From contig JARLIM010000015.1 in NCBI GenBank assembly GCA_031291725.1, positions 124,001 through 188,000 of the forward strand: a stretch of 64,000 nt of DNA. The letters are read 5' to 3'. The stretch is from Acetobacteraceae bacterium. Lineage in GTDB: Bacteria; Pseudomonadota; Alphaproteobacteria; Acetobacterales; Acetobacteraceae. Shown here one piece after another: positions 1 to 8,871 of this stretch. Each line of letters begins with the position of its first letter. Positions within the stretch are counted from its first letter, which is position 1. Both the position numbers and the translations under genes were made by a program. The notes beneath the pieces are model-generated. The model was not told the DNA's origin. It saw only the letters and a list, made by a program, of their open reading frames with translations, and made no database searches.

Positions 1-879
1 CGCCTTGGGCAGCAGGCAGGGATCGAGCCCTGATTCCACCTCGGCCCCTGCGGCGCGCAATGTCTGTGCGAACCAGGCGGGTGAGCCCTGCGTGTCCACT
101 CGCACCTTCTGCCCGGCCAGGGCGGCCAAGGCCGGCGCGAGGCTGGCGCGGTCGGCCACCGTCACATCGGCGCCAAGCCATGCCTGAATGCTGGCCGGGA
201 TTTTCGATGGCGTGGTGAACAGCGTGGCGTTTGCGTCGTCATAGAGCAGGGCAAAACCGAGCAGAAACGGCGTGAATCCCACATCCTGGCCGCGAATGTT
301 GAACAACCATGCCACCGAGGCCGGATCGGACATCACCGCAGCCTTCTGCCCGGCGGCGCGCAACGTGGCGGCGAGTTCCTGGCGTTTCTCAACGGATGAC
401 GTGCCCGCGAATTCCAACGGATGCAGCACCGCCACACCGGCGGGCGGGGCCGGGCGGTCGGACCAGATCGCATCGACCGGGTTGGCCTCCAATGCCACCA
501 TCTCAAGCCCCGCCTGCGCATAGGGGCGCAGCGCCTCCTCCGAGATCAGCCAAGGATCATAGCCGACGCGCTTGGCCCCGGCCTCCACCAGCCAACGCGC
601 CGCTGGCTCCTCGGTCAGATGCCTGCGTTCCCAAATGCCGCCATCGGTCTCGGTTTGCAGTTGCAGCGTGTAGCGGCCATCGGAAAACACCGCCGCCCGC
701 CACCGCGTGACGGCGGCCAATCCGGCGCTGCCGGTGAAGCCTGTCAGCCAGGAGAGCCGCTCAGCCGAGGGCGGCACATACTCGCCCAAATGCTCGTCAG
801 CCCGCGGAACAATAACGCCATCCAGAGACCATTCGCCCAGCACTGTCCGCAGGGCAGCAATCTTTGCCGAAAATGCCAT
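1..879 (-). CDS. pepP: Xaa-Pro aminopeptidase (M24B family), N-terminal part, cut by window edge
   Basis: This reading frame is open to the left edge, so only the first 293 codons are present. The visible part starts MAFSAKIAALRTVLGEW and contains the aminopeptidase P N-terminal signature (IVPRADEHLGEYVPP around residues 24-38, then RLSWLTGFTGSAG), followed by a second creatinase-like domain (SDPASVAWLFNIRGQDV). The C-terminal pita-bread domain with the five metal ligands would lie outside the window. The family releases an N-terminal residue that precedes proline, in the cytoplasm, using two metal ions. The ATG at 879 is chosen because the upstream in-frame ATG is followed almost at once by a stop. 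The gene diverges from the DUF1127 gene. Family assignment is firm; the exact symbol is by family. Confidence 0.88.
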   Translation of the reverse strand, partial: MAFSAKIAALRTVLGEWSLDGVIVPRADEHLGEYVPPSAERLSWLTGFTGSAGLAAVTRWRAAVFSDGRYTLQLQTETDGGIWERRHLTEEPAARWLVEAGAKRVGYDPWLISEEALRPYAQAGLEMVALEANPVDAIWSDRPAPPAGVAVLHPLEFAGTSSVEKRQELAATLRAAGQKAAVMSDPASVAWLFNIRGQDVGFTPFLLGFALLYDDANATLFTTPSKIPASIQAWLGADVTVADRASLAPALAALAGQKVRVDTQGSPAWFAQTLRAAGAEVESGLDPCLLPKA

Positions 880-955
880 TATTCCATTGCCTTTATTGCG
901 CGTCATTGGCGATCGATTGAAATGATAAGCATGCTTTCGTCGCATGGCTGGACCA

Positions 956-973
956 GTGAACCGTGTGGTTCAC
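956..973. other. Small perfect stem-loop in the pepP/DUF1127 intergenic region
   Basis: GTGAACC (956-962), loop GTGT, GGTTCAC (967-973) form a perfect 7-bp hairpin in the 203-bp gap between the divergent pepP-like gene and the DUF1127 gene. It could be an operator or part of a leader; nothing else in the gap, including a convincing -35/-10 pair, was recognised. Confidence 0.35.
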
Positions 974-1082
974 ATGCCCAGGCTTGAGCATATGTTGCGC
1001 TGCACAAGAGCCGCGCGACGCCTTCAGACCACCAGCGCCCAACACGGTTCCACCCTATTGTTCCGAATTTGGAGCTTGAACG

Positions 1083-1370
1083 ATGAACATGCGCGTTGCC
1101 AAGGAAGAGATTTCTCTCCTGATGCCGACCAGCCTTTCGCACTATGCCGATGAGCCCCGCTTTGCGGTTGAATCGACGGGCACTGGCTTCTTCACCAAAC
1201 TGCGCGCCGCCCTGCGTTGGGTGGCCGAACTGCCGGAACGTCATGCGGTTCTGATGGAACTCAACGACATGTCCGACCGCGAACTCGCCGATATCGGCCT
1301 TCAGCGCGCCGAGTTGGCCCAGGTGTTCGACCCGGCCTTCCAGCCCCGCCGTGGCTTTGCCGGTCAGTGA
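1083..1370 (+). CDS. DUF1127 (YjiS-like) small protein
   Basis: A 95-residue protein whose C-terminal half is a typical DUF1127 domain: a short amphipathic helix (TKLRAALRWVAELPERHAVL) followed by the hallmark LNDMSDRELADIGLQRAEL. The segment before it is longer than in the minimal 45-50 residue members. Small DUF1127 proteins of alphaproteobacteria are often stress induced, and some bind RNA and affect phosphate or carbon metabolism; the role of this one is unknown. It stands alone, is followed directly by a strong intrinsic terminator, and so is probably monocistronic. Confidence 0.85.
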   Translation: MNMRVAKEEISLLMPTSLSHYADEPRFAVESTGTGFFTKLRAALRWVAELPERHAVLMELNDMSDRELADIGLQRAELAQVFDPAFQPRRGFAGQ

Positions 1371-1393
1371 TCTCCGGCTGAGCGACGACGACG

Positions 1394-1430
1394 CAAAAAA
1401 GCCCGGCTGGGAAACCTCGCCGGGCTTTTT
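1394..1430 (+). terminator. Rho-independent terminator after the DUF1127 gene
   Basis: A GCCCGGC / GCCGGGC stem flanked by A6 on the left and T5 on the right, 24 bp after the stop codon. The A/T symmetry means it could also act for leftward transcription, including read-through from zwf, which ends at 1506. Confidence 0.9.
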
Positions 1431-1505
1431 GCTGTCTGGGGCACATGGCATTCTTCGTGGATGCCGCGACGATAAAGGCGAAGGCGCACTCCGAAATCCT
1501 GCGCC

Positions 1506-2978
1506 TTACACCATCTCCTCATGCCAGGTCCGCCGATCCTTGGCGATCATGGCAACCGACGCCGTCGGCCCCCACGTGCCGGCCGTGTAGGCGCGCGGCG
1601 CGTCATCCGTGCTGGCCCAGAATTGCAGGATCGGCTCCACCCAACTCCAGGCCGCCTCCACCTCGTCACGTCGCATGAACAGGGTTTGATTGCCGCGCAC
1701 CACGTCCATCAGCAGCCGCTCATAGGCATCCGGGTTGCGCACGGCGAAGGTCTCGGCGAAGGACATATCCAGCGGCACCCGGCGCAGACGCATCCCGCCC
1801 GGACCCGGATCCTTGATCATCAGCCACAATTTCACGCCCTCATCCGGTTGCAGCCGGATCACCAGACGGTTGCTGCGCACCGGGCCCGCGCTTTTGTCGA
1901 ACACCGAATGCGGAATCGGGCGGAAGGCGACGACGATTTCAGACACGCGCGACGGCAGGCGTTTGCCGGTGCGCAGATAGAACGGTACCCCCGCCCAGCG
2001 CCAATTGGCAATCTCGGCGCGCAGGGCGACGAAGGTTTCGGTGTGGCTGTCCGGGTTGCCGAGTTCCTCCAGATAGCCCGGCACCGCACCGCTGGCCGAG
2101 GCGCCCGCGCGATACTGCCCGCGCACGGCACTGTCGCGCACATTCTCCGGCGTGATCGGGGCAAGCGCCTGTAGAACTTTCAGCTTCTCGTCACGCACCG
2201 CGTCAGCCGCCAGCGTCGGCGGCGGTTCCATCGCCACCAGACAGAGCAATTGCAGAATATGGTTCTGCACCATGTCACGCAGCGCACCGGCGGTGTCGTA
2301 ATAGCCCGCGCGACCCTCCACGCCCAGGGTTTCGGCCACCGTGATCTGCACATGGTCGATATGGGCCGCGTTCCAGACCGGCTCGAACAACGCATTGGCA
2401 AAGCGCAGCGCCATCAGGTTCTGCACGGTTTCCTTGCCGAGATAATGGTCGATGCGATAGACGCGGCTTTCCGGGAAATGTCGGCCAATGGCGTCGTTGA
2501 CCGCGCGGGCGGAATCGAGGTTCTTGCCGATCGGCTTCTCCACCACCAACCGCGCCTTGGCCGCCAATCCGCAGGCTCCCAGGCGCTCGCAGATCGGCAC
2601 GAACAGATCGGGCCCGGTGGAGAGGTAGCAGACCAAAATCCGCTTGGTGTCGGCAAAATGGGCCGCCAACTCGGCCCAGCCTTCCTCGCCGGTGGCATTG
2701 ACCGGAATGTAGGAAATGCGCGCCAGGAACCGCTCAATGGCCGCCGCCTCATGGTCGCTGGCCCCCACATGCGTGCCGATGGCCTCGCGCGCCATCGCCC
2801 GGAACGCCTCGCTGGACAGGTTGCGCCGTGAGACGCCCGTAATCGTTGCCTCGGCCGGAATCTGCCCGTCGGCGTCGCGATGGTAGAGGGCGGGGATCAA
2901 TTTGCGGATGGCAAGGTCGCCCGTGGCACCGAACACCACCAGATCGAACGGCTCGACGGCTATCACCTGAGCAACCAT
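1506..2978 (-). CDS. zwf: Glucose-6-phosphate 1-dehydrogenase
   Basis: 490 residues, the usual family length. It oxidises glucose 6-phosphate to 6-phosphogluconolactone with NAD(P)+, feeding the oxidative pentose phosphate or Entner-Doudoroff route. The N-terminal Rossmann fold carries VFGATGDLA (about residues 15-23), the substrate-binding EKPIGKNL follows (about 148), and the active-site signature RIDHYLGKE is intact at about 175-183. The C-terminal beta+alpha domain is full length. No pgl, edd or gnd gene lies beside it, so it appears to be transcribed alone, divergently from the M20 amidohydrolase. Confidence 0.96.
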   Translation of the reverse strand: MVAQVIAVEPFDLVVFGATGDLAIRKLIPALYHRDADGQIPAEATITGVSRRNLSSEAFRAMAREAIGTHVGASDHEAAAIERFLARISYIPVNATGEEGWAELAAHFADTKRILVCYLSTGPDLFVPICERLGACGLAAKARLVVEKPIGKNLDSARAVNDAIGRHFPESRVYRIDHYLGKETVQNLMALRFANALFEPVWNAAHIDHVQITVAETLGVEGRAGYYDTAGALRDMVQNHILQLLCLVAMEPPPTLAADAVRDEKLKVLQALAPITPENVRDSAVRGQYRAGASASGAVPGYLEELGNPDSHTETFVALRAEIANWRWAGVPFYLRTGKRLPSRVSEIVVAFRPIPHSVFDKSAGPVRSNRLVIRLQPDEGVKLWLMIKDPGPGGMRLRRVPLDMSFAETFAVRNPDAYERLLMDVVRGNQTLFMRRDEVEAAWSWVEPILQFWASTDDAPRAYTAGTWGPTASVAMIAKDRRTWHEEMV

Positions 2979-3135
2979 GCAGCACCTTCCCCCTCGGAAC
3001 CGAACACGTCTCTATGTGCAATGCAGCATAAACACACCAAGCGACGCTGTGGGCAGAAATTCTGCAATGAATGGCGCAAGGGGTGGCCGGGCGGGAAGGG
3101 GCGTGATCAAATCGCGGCAAACGGAGGGATATTTC

Positions 3136-4305
3136 ATGACCGCTGCTGATGCCATCGCCGCCTATCACGAGGAACTGACGGCCATTCGCCGCGACATTCA
3201 CGCCCATCCCGAAATCGGCTTCGAGGAAAAGCGCACATCAGAGATCGTCGCCGCCAAGCTCGCCGAATGGGGGATCGAGGTGCATCGCCATGTCGGCGGC
3301 ACCGGCGTGGTGGGGGTGCTGCGCAAGGGCAACGGCCAGAGCAGCATCGGCCTGCGCGCGGATATGGACGCGCTGCCGATGGAGGAATTCACCGGGCTGC
3401 CTTACGCCTCCACCAGCAAGGGCCGCATGCATGCCTGCGGGCATGACGGGCATACCACCATGTTGCTCGGGGCTGCGCGCTATCTGGCCGAGCAGGGCCA
3501 TTTCAACGGCACGGTCAATTTCATCTTCCAGCCCGCCGAGGAAGGTTTGGGCGGGGCGGAGGCGATGATTGCCGATGATCTGTTCGCGCGGTTTCCGTGC
3601 GATTCGGTGTTCGGCATCCACAACCGCCCCGGCCTTGCGGTCGGCAAATTCGCCATCCGTGCGGGTGCGATGATGGCGGGCGGCGCATTTTTCGACATCA
3701 CCATCAGCGGTCGCGGTGCACATGGCGCGCGGCCGGAGGAGAGCGTGGACCCGGTCGTGGTCGCCGCCGGGATCGTCAACGCGGCACAAAGCATCGTGGC
3801 GCGCAACGTCAAGCCGGTGGACACCGCCGTGCTCAGCATCACCTGCATGGAGGCGGGCGGGGCTTACAACGTCATTCCCGAACGCGCGGTGCTGCGCGGC
3901 ACGGCGCGGGCGTTCAAGCGTGAGACGATGCAGCTGATGGAAGACCGGCTGCGTCAGGTGGTCACCTCGGTGGCACAGGCGCATGGGGCGACGGCCGAGC
4001 TGGATTTCCGCTTCCTCTTCGCGCCCTTGGTCAACGATGCGGAAGAGACGCGGTTGTTTGCCGATTCAGCCGCAGGGTTGGTGGGTGAGGAGAATGTGGA
4101 GCGCAACGGTCCGGCCGTGATGGGCTCGGAGGATTTCTCCTTCATGCTCGAAGCCTGCAAGGGCGCCTACATCAATGTCGGCAACGGTGTGGACAGCGCG
4201 CCGGTGCATAATTCGCTCTATAATTTCAATGATGACGCCATCCCGGTCGGCGCGGGTGTGCTGGCGGCGATTGTGGAGACAAAGTTGAAGCCGGGTGTGG
4301 AATAA
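3136..4305 (+). CDS. M20 family amidohydrolase (hippurate / N-acyl-amino-acid hydrolase type)
   Basis: 389 residues. M20D-type amidohydrolases hydrolyse N-acyl amino acids (hippurate, acetylated amino acids, IAA-conjugates) in the cytosol using one or two metals. Visible signatures: LRADMDALPM (about 73-82), HACGHDGHT (about 99-107, metal-binding Cys/His), QPAEEGLGGA with the catalytic Glu, a dimerisation-domain motif HGARPEESVDPV and the late GSEDFS metal-site motif. The frame is open further upstream, but ATG 3136 has a good Shine-Dalgarno (GGAGGG, 3123-3128) and starts at the expected family position. The exact substrate cannot be told from sequence. Confidence 0.9.
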   Translation: MTAADAIAAYHEELTAIRRDIHAHPEIGFEEKRTSEIVAAKLAEWGIEVHRHVGGTGVVGVLRKGNGQSSIGLRADMDALPMEEFTGLPYASTSKGRMHACGHDGHTTMLLGAARYLAEQGHFNGTVNFIFQPAEEGLGGAEAMIADDLFARFPCDSVFGIHNRPGLAVGKFAIRAGAMMAGGAFFDITISGRGAHGARPEESVDPVVVAAGIVNAAQSIVARNVKPVDTAVLSITCMEAGGAYNVIPERAVLRGTARAFKRETMQLMEDRLRQVVTSVAQAHGATAELDFRFLFAPLVNDAEETRLFADSAAGLVGEENVERNGPAVMGSEDFSFMLEACKGAYINVGNGVDSAPVHNSLYNFNDDAIPVGAGVLAAIVETKLKPGVE

Positions 4306-4377
4306 GGGCGCGATTGTTCAGTATTTCTTAAGCTTTTGCGTGCAGCCTGTGCTCTGCCTTCAACGGTGGAGCTGGGC

Positions 4378-4773
4378 ATGCCCGGAACTGGCAGGAAGCT
4401 GCTGATTGTCGAAGATCAGGAACTCGTCGCAATGACGGTTGCCTCGATCGTCTTGCGGCTGAATTACGACCTTATCGGCTCTGCCGCCTCGGCGGAGCGG
4501 GCGCTGGCATTGGTGGAGGAACATCAGCCGGATGTGGTGGTGATGGATCTGCGCCTCAAAGGCGGGCGGGATGGGGTGGAAACCGCCCGCGCCATTCAAG
4601 CCCGTTCGTCTGCACGGATCGTGTTTTTGACCGGGGCAGGCGATGTGGAATCGGTGGCGCGGATGCGCTCGGTGTCGCCGGTTGGCATCGTCTTGAAACC
4701 CTTCCGCCGGGTGGACCTCACCCGCCAACTCACCGCCGCCGTCGGTGGACGGGCGGAAATGGTGGCGGGGTAA
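4378..4773 (+). CDS. Single-domain response regulator (receiver only)
   Basis: 132 residues comprising one CheY-like receiver domain and no output domain. The acidic pair (VEDQE), phospho-acceptor Asp in VVVMDLRLKGG, conserved Thr of FLTGAG and the Lys of VLKPFR are all present. A TTG 14 codons earlier is possible, but ATG 4378 has GGAG at a suitable distance and begins just before beta-1. No histidine kinase lies next to it; the next gene (prmA) converges. It could serve as a phosphate-relay or stress adaptor as in other alphaproteobacterial receiver-only proteins, but no partner can be deduced. Confidence 0.87.
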   Translation: MPGTGRKLLIVEDQELVAMTVASIVLRLNYDLIGSAASAERALALVEEHQPDVVVMDLRLKGGRDGVETARAIQARSSARIVFLTGAGDVESVARMRSVSPVGIVLKPFRRVDLTRQLTAAVGGRAEMVAG

Positions 4774-4777
4774 GATT

Positions 4778-5671
4778 CTATCCGGCCTTGCGCAACACCA
4801 AACACGCCCATTGGCCTTCGCGGATCACCCGCTCCAGCTTCAGCCCATAATGCGCGCCTTTGACCCAATTGATTTGGCTGCCGAGCAGGCCCGCCAAAAT
4901 CGCCGTGCCGTTGGGGGCCAGAGCGCGGGTGAGGTGCTGCGCCATCTGCGTCAGCGGGCGGGCGAGAATATTGGCGAAGATCAGATCATAGGGCGCATGG
5001 CGGGTCAGCACCGGGCTGGTCCAGCCATCGGCCCGCAGCACGCGCAATTGGTTGTGCAATTGGTTGCGCCGCGCATTCTCGCGGGAGATGCGCACGCTCC
5101 ACGGGTCGATATCGGTGGCCAGCACCGGGCGGTGCAGCAATTTTGCCGCCCCCATCGCCAGAATGCCCGAGCCGGTGCCGAGATCGAGAATGCGGCGCGG
5201 GCGGCGATGGGCAATGCTCTCCAACGCGCGCAGACAACCGCGTGTTGAGCCATGTTCGCCCGAGCCGAACGCCACACCGGCATCCAGATCAATGGCAATC
5301 CGCCCGGTCGGCGCATGACCGGTCAGATGGGTGCCGCGAATGGCGAAACGCGCACCCACCAATTGCTCCGGAAACGCCGAGGCGGTGCGGGCCAGCCAGT
5401 CATCGGCGGGCGTCTCAAACCGCCTCACCACCGGCTCGAAGCCGGTCACGAGGCTGGCAATCGCCAAACCTGCGGCCAGTTCATCCTCATAGGTGCCGCG
5501 CTCCTTCACGCCTTCCACGGTCCAGATCCGGGTGTCTTCATCCAGAAAGAAGCCGATCGTGCCACAGGCTTCGCTCATGGCGGCTTCAAAGGATTCGAGG
5601 AATTCTTCCGGCACCTCGATACTGACAGTCTCAAGCCCGGTGGCGTGGCGGGAGAGTTTATGCTTGGTCAT
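4778..5671 (-). CDS. prmA: Ribosomal protein L11 methyltransferase
   Basis: 297 residues. PrmA trimethylates lysines and the N-terminus of ribosomal protein L11 using S-adenosylmethionine. The N-terminal substrate-recognition domain (about 1-120) is followed by a class I methyltransferase fold with motif I DLGTGSGILAMGA, an acidic TDIDPWSV strand end, and the FANILARPL motif where PrmA enzymes have the N-I/L-x catalytic strand. The start codon overlaps the uvrD stop by ATGA, so the pair is probably translationally coupled and co-transcribed from the uvrD promoter with its SOS box. Confidence 0.93.
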   Translation of the reverse strand: MTKHKLSRHATGLETVSIEVPEEFLESFEAAMSEACGTIGFFLDEDTRIWTVEGVKERGTYEDELAAGLAIASLVTGFEPVVRRFETPADDWLARTASAFPEQLVGARFAIRGTHLTGHAPTGRIAIDLDAGVAFGSGEHGSTRGCLRALESIAHRRPRRILDLGTGSGILAMGAAKLLHRPVLATDIDPWSVRISRENARRNQLHNQLRVLRADGWTSPVLTRHAPYDLIFANILARPLTQMAQHLTRALAPNGTAILAGLLGSQINWVKGAHYGLKLERVIREGQWACLVLRKAG

Positions 5672-7878
5672 GCTGGCTCCACAAAGCGGTCCAGCACGCG
5701 CTTGCTGCCGGATTTGTCAAAATCGATATCCAAACGATCATCCTCGACGGCCGAGACCGTGCCGGGACCGAATTTCTCATGAAACACCCGGCTGCCCACA
5801 CCAAACCGCGCGGTCTGCGCCGGGCGGGCGGGCTTTTCCCAGGCGGAAATCTGCTTGGCCTGCCCGAATTGCGGGCGGCGTGCGGTGAGCGGGAAGGCGG
5901 AGGAAAACACCGGCGCCTGGGCCATGCGCTCGCGCTGCATCAACGCCGAGCCTTTCCGCTGCACGCCCTGCTGGGGCAATTCGTCGAGAAAGCGGCTGGG
6001 GATCGCGCTTTGCCAATTGCCGTAAATCTGCCGATTGGCGGCGAATGAGATGATGGCGCGCTGGCGGGCGCGGGTGATGCCCACATAGGCCAGACGGCGC
6101 TCCTCTTCGAGCCCTTTATTGCCGCTCTCATCCATGCTGCGTTGGCTGGGGAACAGCCCGTCCTCCCAGCCCGGCAGAAACACCGTGTCGAATTCCAACC
6201 CCTTGGCGGCGTGCATCGTCATCACCGAGATGCGGTCCGTCTCGCCGCTCTCCTCATTCTCCATCACCAGCGAGACGTGATCGAGGAAACCGGCGAGGCT
6301 TTCGAAATCAGCCAGCGCGCGGGTGAATTCCTTCAGGTTTTCCAGCCTGCCCGGCGCCTCGGCCGATGTGTCGGCCTTCCACATCGCGGTATAGCCGCTT
6401 TCATCCAGCGCGGTTTCCAGCGTCAGCACATGGCCATCACGGCCAAGCTGCTCGCGCCACCGGATCAGACTGTCAAGCAGGCCGCCGAGGCTCTCCTTCA
6501 GCTTGCCTTTGATCTTGCCCGAGGCGACCAGCCGGGTGGCGGCTTCCAGCAGCGGAATCTCATGCGCGCGCGCGCTCTCGTGCAGCATTTGCAGCGTCGA
6601 ATTGCCCACGCCCCGGCGCGGAGTGTTGACGATGCGCTCGAACGCCAGATCATCCGCCGGTTGCTGGATCAGCCGCGCATAGGCCAGCGCATCGCGGATT
6701 TCAGCACGTTCGTAGAAGCGCAGTCCGCCGACGATGCGATAGGGCAGGCCCAGCACAATGAAGCGTTCTTCAAACGCGCGGGTCTGAAAACCGGCGCGCA
6801 CCAACACCGCCATCTGGCTGAGCTTGTGGCCCTGGCGCTGCAATTGCTCGGCCTCCTCGCCCACCATCCGCGCCTCTTCGATGCCGTCATGCAGGGCGAC
6901 AATCCGAATCGCCTCACCCTCGGCATCGTGCCGACCGGGGCGCAGGGTTTTATCGTGGCGGCCTTCATTGTGCGAAATCAGCGAGGCGGCGGCGGCCAGA
7001 ATCGGCGCGGTGGAGCGGTAATTCGCCTCCAGCTTGACAATCTTCGCCCCCGGAAAATCCCGCTCGAAGCGCAGGATATTTTCCACCTCCGCCCCGCGCC
7101 AGGAATAGATCGACTGATCGTCATCCCCCACGCAGCAAATATTCTGGGCCTGACCTTGCGGGCGTTGGGCAAGCAGACGCAGCCAGAGATATTGAATCGT
7201 GTTGGTGTCCTGGTATTCGTCCACCAAAATGTAGCGAAAGCGGCGGTGGTAATCGGCCAGTATCTCGGGATGGCCGCGCAATATTTCCACCATATGCAGC
7301 ATCAAATCGCCGAAATCCGCCACGTTGAGGGCGCGCAGGCGGCTTTGATAGTCGCCATACAGCGCCTTGGCCTGCCCATTGGCGAAATCGCTCTCCTCGG
7401 CGGCGGTGATGCGCGCAGGCGTCAGGCCGCGATCTTTCCAGCGTTGAATGATCGCCATCAGCGCGGGCGGTGCCCAACGCTTGCTGTCGATTCGCGCCGC
7501 TTCCATTACCTGCTTCAACAGACGCAACTGATCGTCGGTGTCGATGATGTTGAATTGCGGCGTCAGCCCCACATGCTCGGCGTGCCGACGCAGCATGCGG
7601 GCGCATAGTGCGTGGAAGGTGCCGAGCCAAAGCCCTTCGACCGGCTGTTGCAGCATCGCCGCAATGCGTTCGCGCATTTCGCGCGCGGCCTTGTTGGTGA
7701 AGGTGACTGCAAGCACTTGGCCGGGAAAAGCGCGTTTTGTCAGCAGGATATGCGCAAATCGCGTGGTGAGCACGCGCGTTTTGCCCGTCCCCGCACCGGC
7801 CAACACCAGCAGCGGGCCTTCGGTGGTTTCCACCGCAAGACGTTGTTCATTGTTCAGGCCGGAGAGATAATCAGACAT
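5668..7878 (-). CDS. uvrD: ATP-dependent DNA helicase UvrD/PcrA (superfamily 1A)
   Basis: 736 residues. A 3'-5' DNA helicase used in nucleotide excision and mismatch repair and in clearing RecA filaments. All SF1A motifs are visible: Walker A AGAGTGKT, motif II VDEYQDTN, motif III GDDDQSIYSWRGAE, motif IV region KLEANYRS, motif V TMHAAKGLEFD and motif VI VGITRARQ. The short C-terminal domain ends in a Tudor-like stretch (GSRVFHEKFGPGTVSAVEDD). The frame is open 74 codons further upstream, but ATG 7878 begins the conserved MSDYLSGLNNEQ. A GTTC-N7-GTTC LexA box lies 16 bp upstream of the start. Confidence 0.95.
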   Translation of the reverse strand: MSDYLSGLNNEQRLAVETTEGPLLVLAGAGTGKTRVLTTRFAHILLTKRAFPGQVLAVTFTNKAAREMRERIAAMLQQPVEGLWLGTFHALCARMLRRHAEHVGLTPQFNIIDTDDQLRLLKQVMEAARIDSKRWAPPALMAIIQRWKDRGLTPARITAAEESDFANGQAKALYGDYQSRLRALNVADFGDLMLHMVEILRGHPEILADYHRRFRYILVDEYQDTNTIQYLWLRLLAQRPQGQAQNICCVGDDDQSIYSWRGAEVENILRFERDFPGAKIVKLEANYRSTAPILAAAASLISHNEGRHDKTLRPGRHDAEGEAIRIVALHDGIEEARMVGEEAEQLQRQGHKLSQMAVLVRAGFQTRAFEERFIVLGLPYRIVGGLRFYERAEIRDALAYARLIQQPADDLAFERIVNTPRRGVGNSTLQMLHESARAHEIPLLEAATRLVASGKIKGKLKESLGGLLDSLIRWREQLGRDGHVLTLETALDESGYTAMWKADTSAEAPGRLENLKEFTRALADFESLAGFLDHVSLVMENEESGETDRISVMTMHAAKGLEFDTVFLPGWEDGLFPSQRSMDESGNKGLEEERRLAYVGITRARQRAIISFAANRQIYGNWQSAIPSRFLDELPQQGVQRKGSALMQRERMAQAPVFSSAFPLTARRPQFGQAKQISAWEKPARPAQTARFGVGSRVFHEKFGPGTVSAVEDDRLDIDFDKSGSKRVLDRFVEPA

Positions 7879-7893
7879 CGTGGCGAGGGTATA

Positions 7894-7908
7894 GAACAGG
7901 TGGCGAAC
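7894..7908. promoter_or_regulatory. LexA (SOS) box upstream of uvrD
   Basis: Reads GAAC-AGGTGGC-GAAC on the plus strand, that is GTTC-N7-GTTC on the uvrD strand, matching the known alphaproteobacterial LexA operator exactly. It sits 16 bp before the uvrD start, in the 54-bp gap to the divergent transporter gene, where repressor would block uvrD-prmA transcription. The recA box in this window has the same form. Confidence 0.78.
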
Positions 7909-7932
7909 ACGCAAAACCCGGCTGTCAGGTTT

Positions 7933-8844
7933 ATGGCCTGGTCGGCACGGCATGGCTCGGTTCTGTTGGCGGTGGGCATCTTCGCCGGATTGCTGTTTCC
8001 GCCCTTGGCCCATGCGATGGTCTGGTTCGTCACGCCCAACGTGGTCCTGCTGGTCACCTTCGTGCTGTTGCGTGTGGATGTCTCGGCGGCGATCCACCAT
8101 CTGCGCCGTCCGTGGCGCCTGGTGGCCATTGTGGCGTTCACCCTGGTGGCCTCACCGCTGATCGCGGCGGGCGTTCTGCATTTTGTACCGATGGATGCGG
8201 GGTTGCGGGCGGCGGTGATCATCTCGGCCACCGGGGCGGCGGCCACCTCCGGCGCGGCGTTCGCGCGACTGGTGGGACTCGACCCGGAACTGACGCTGAT
8301 TGCCACGCTGGCGAGCATTTTCCTCGTCCCGCTGACCGGCCCGCCATTGTCGGATTTTCTGGCCGGTGTTGATCTGCACATCACCGTGGTCGGCTTCATG
8401 CTGCGGCTGGCGCTGGTGGTCGGCGTGCCGTTCCTGCTCTCCCTGTTCATCCGCCAGACCGCCGGACGGGCGCGGTTGGAGCCGTTGGGACCGGCGATTG
8501 ACGGCGCGGTGGTCTGGCTGGTGGTGCTGTACGGCTTTGCGGTGATGGACGGGCTCCAGGCCAAATTCCTCGCCGATCCGCTGTGGGTGGGGGAGGCGGT
8601 TCTGGCGGCATTCCTTGCGAATTTCGGGCTGAATCTGCTGACGACGCTGATATTCAGCAGCCTTGGCCTGCGCAGCGCGGCCTCGGCGGGCTTGATGAGC
8701 GGCAATCGCAACATGGCGCTCTATCTGGCCGTGCTGCCAAGCGGTGCCGATCACCGCATCGCGATGTTCTTCGGGCTGGCGCAAATTCCGCTGTTTCTCA
8801 GCCCGTTTTTGCTGCGACCGATCTATCGGCGGATTTTGCGGTAG
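7933..8844 (+). CDS. Membrane transporter, bile acid:sodium symporter (BASS)-like
   Basis: About 303 residues with nine or ten hydrophobic segments, for example SVLLAVGIFAGLLFPPL, NVVLLVTFVLLRV, AFTLVASPLIAAGVL and LTLIATLASIFLVPL. The layout, with two halves and a late helix carrying SAGLMSGNRNMALYLAVLP, resembles the BASS / SBF-like carriers that move organic anions with sodium. The substrate cannot be inferred. An in-frame GTG at 7900 with GAGGG 10 bp upstream is an alternative start, but it lies inside the uvrD LexA box. The gene diverges from uvrD and its stop codon abuts the left REP palindrome at 8845. Family call is moderate. Confidence 0.62.
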   Translation: MAWSARHGSVLLAVGIFAGLLFPPLAHAMVWFVTPNVVLLVTFVLLRVDVSAAIHHLRRPWRLVAIVAFTLVASPLIAAGVLHFVPMDAGLRAAVIISATGAAATSGAAFARLVGLDPELTLIATLASIFLVPLTGPPLSDFLAGVDLHITVVGFMLRLALVVGVPFLLSLFIRQTAGRARLEPLGPAIDGAVVWLVVLYGFAVMDGLQAKFLADPLWVGEAVLAAFLANFGLNLLTTLIFSSLGLRSAASAGLMSGNRNMALYLAVLPSGADHRIAMFFGLAQIPLFLSPFLLRPIYRRILR

Positions 8845-8869
8845 GGTGGGATCCCTTCGGGATCCCACC
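8845..8869. repeat. REP-like palindrome, left boundary of the RAYT remnant
   Basis: GGTGGGATCCC (8845-8855), loop TTC, GGGATCCCACC (8859-8869): a perfect 11-bp stem preceded by GTAG. Its outer half, GTAGGGTGGGAT, is repeated in inverse orientation at the right boundary (9197-9228). It starts at the base after the stop codon of the transporter and may also act as that gene's 3' hairpin. Confidence 0.85.
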
Positions 8870-8871
8870 AA

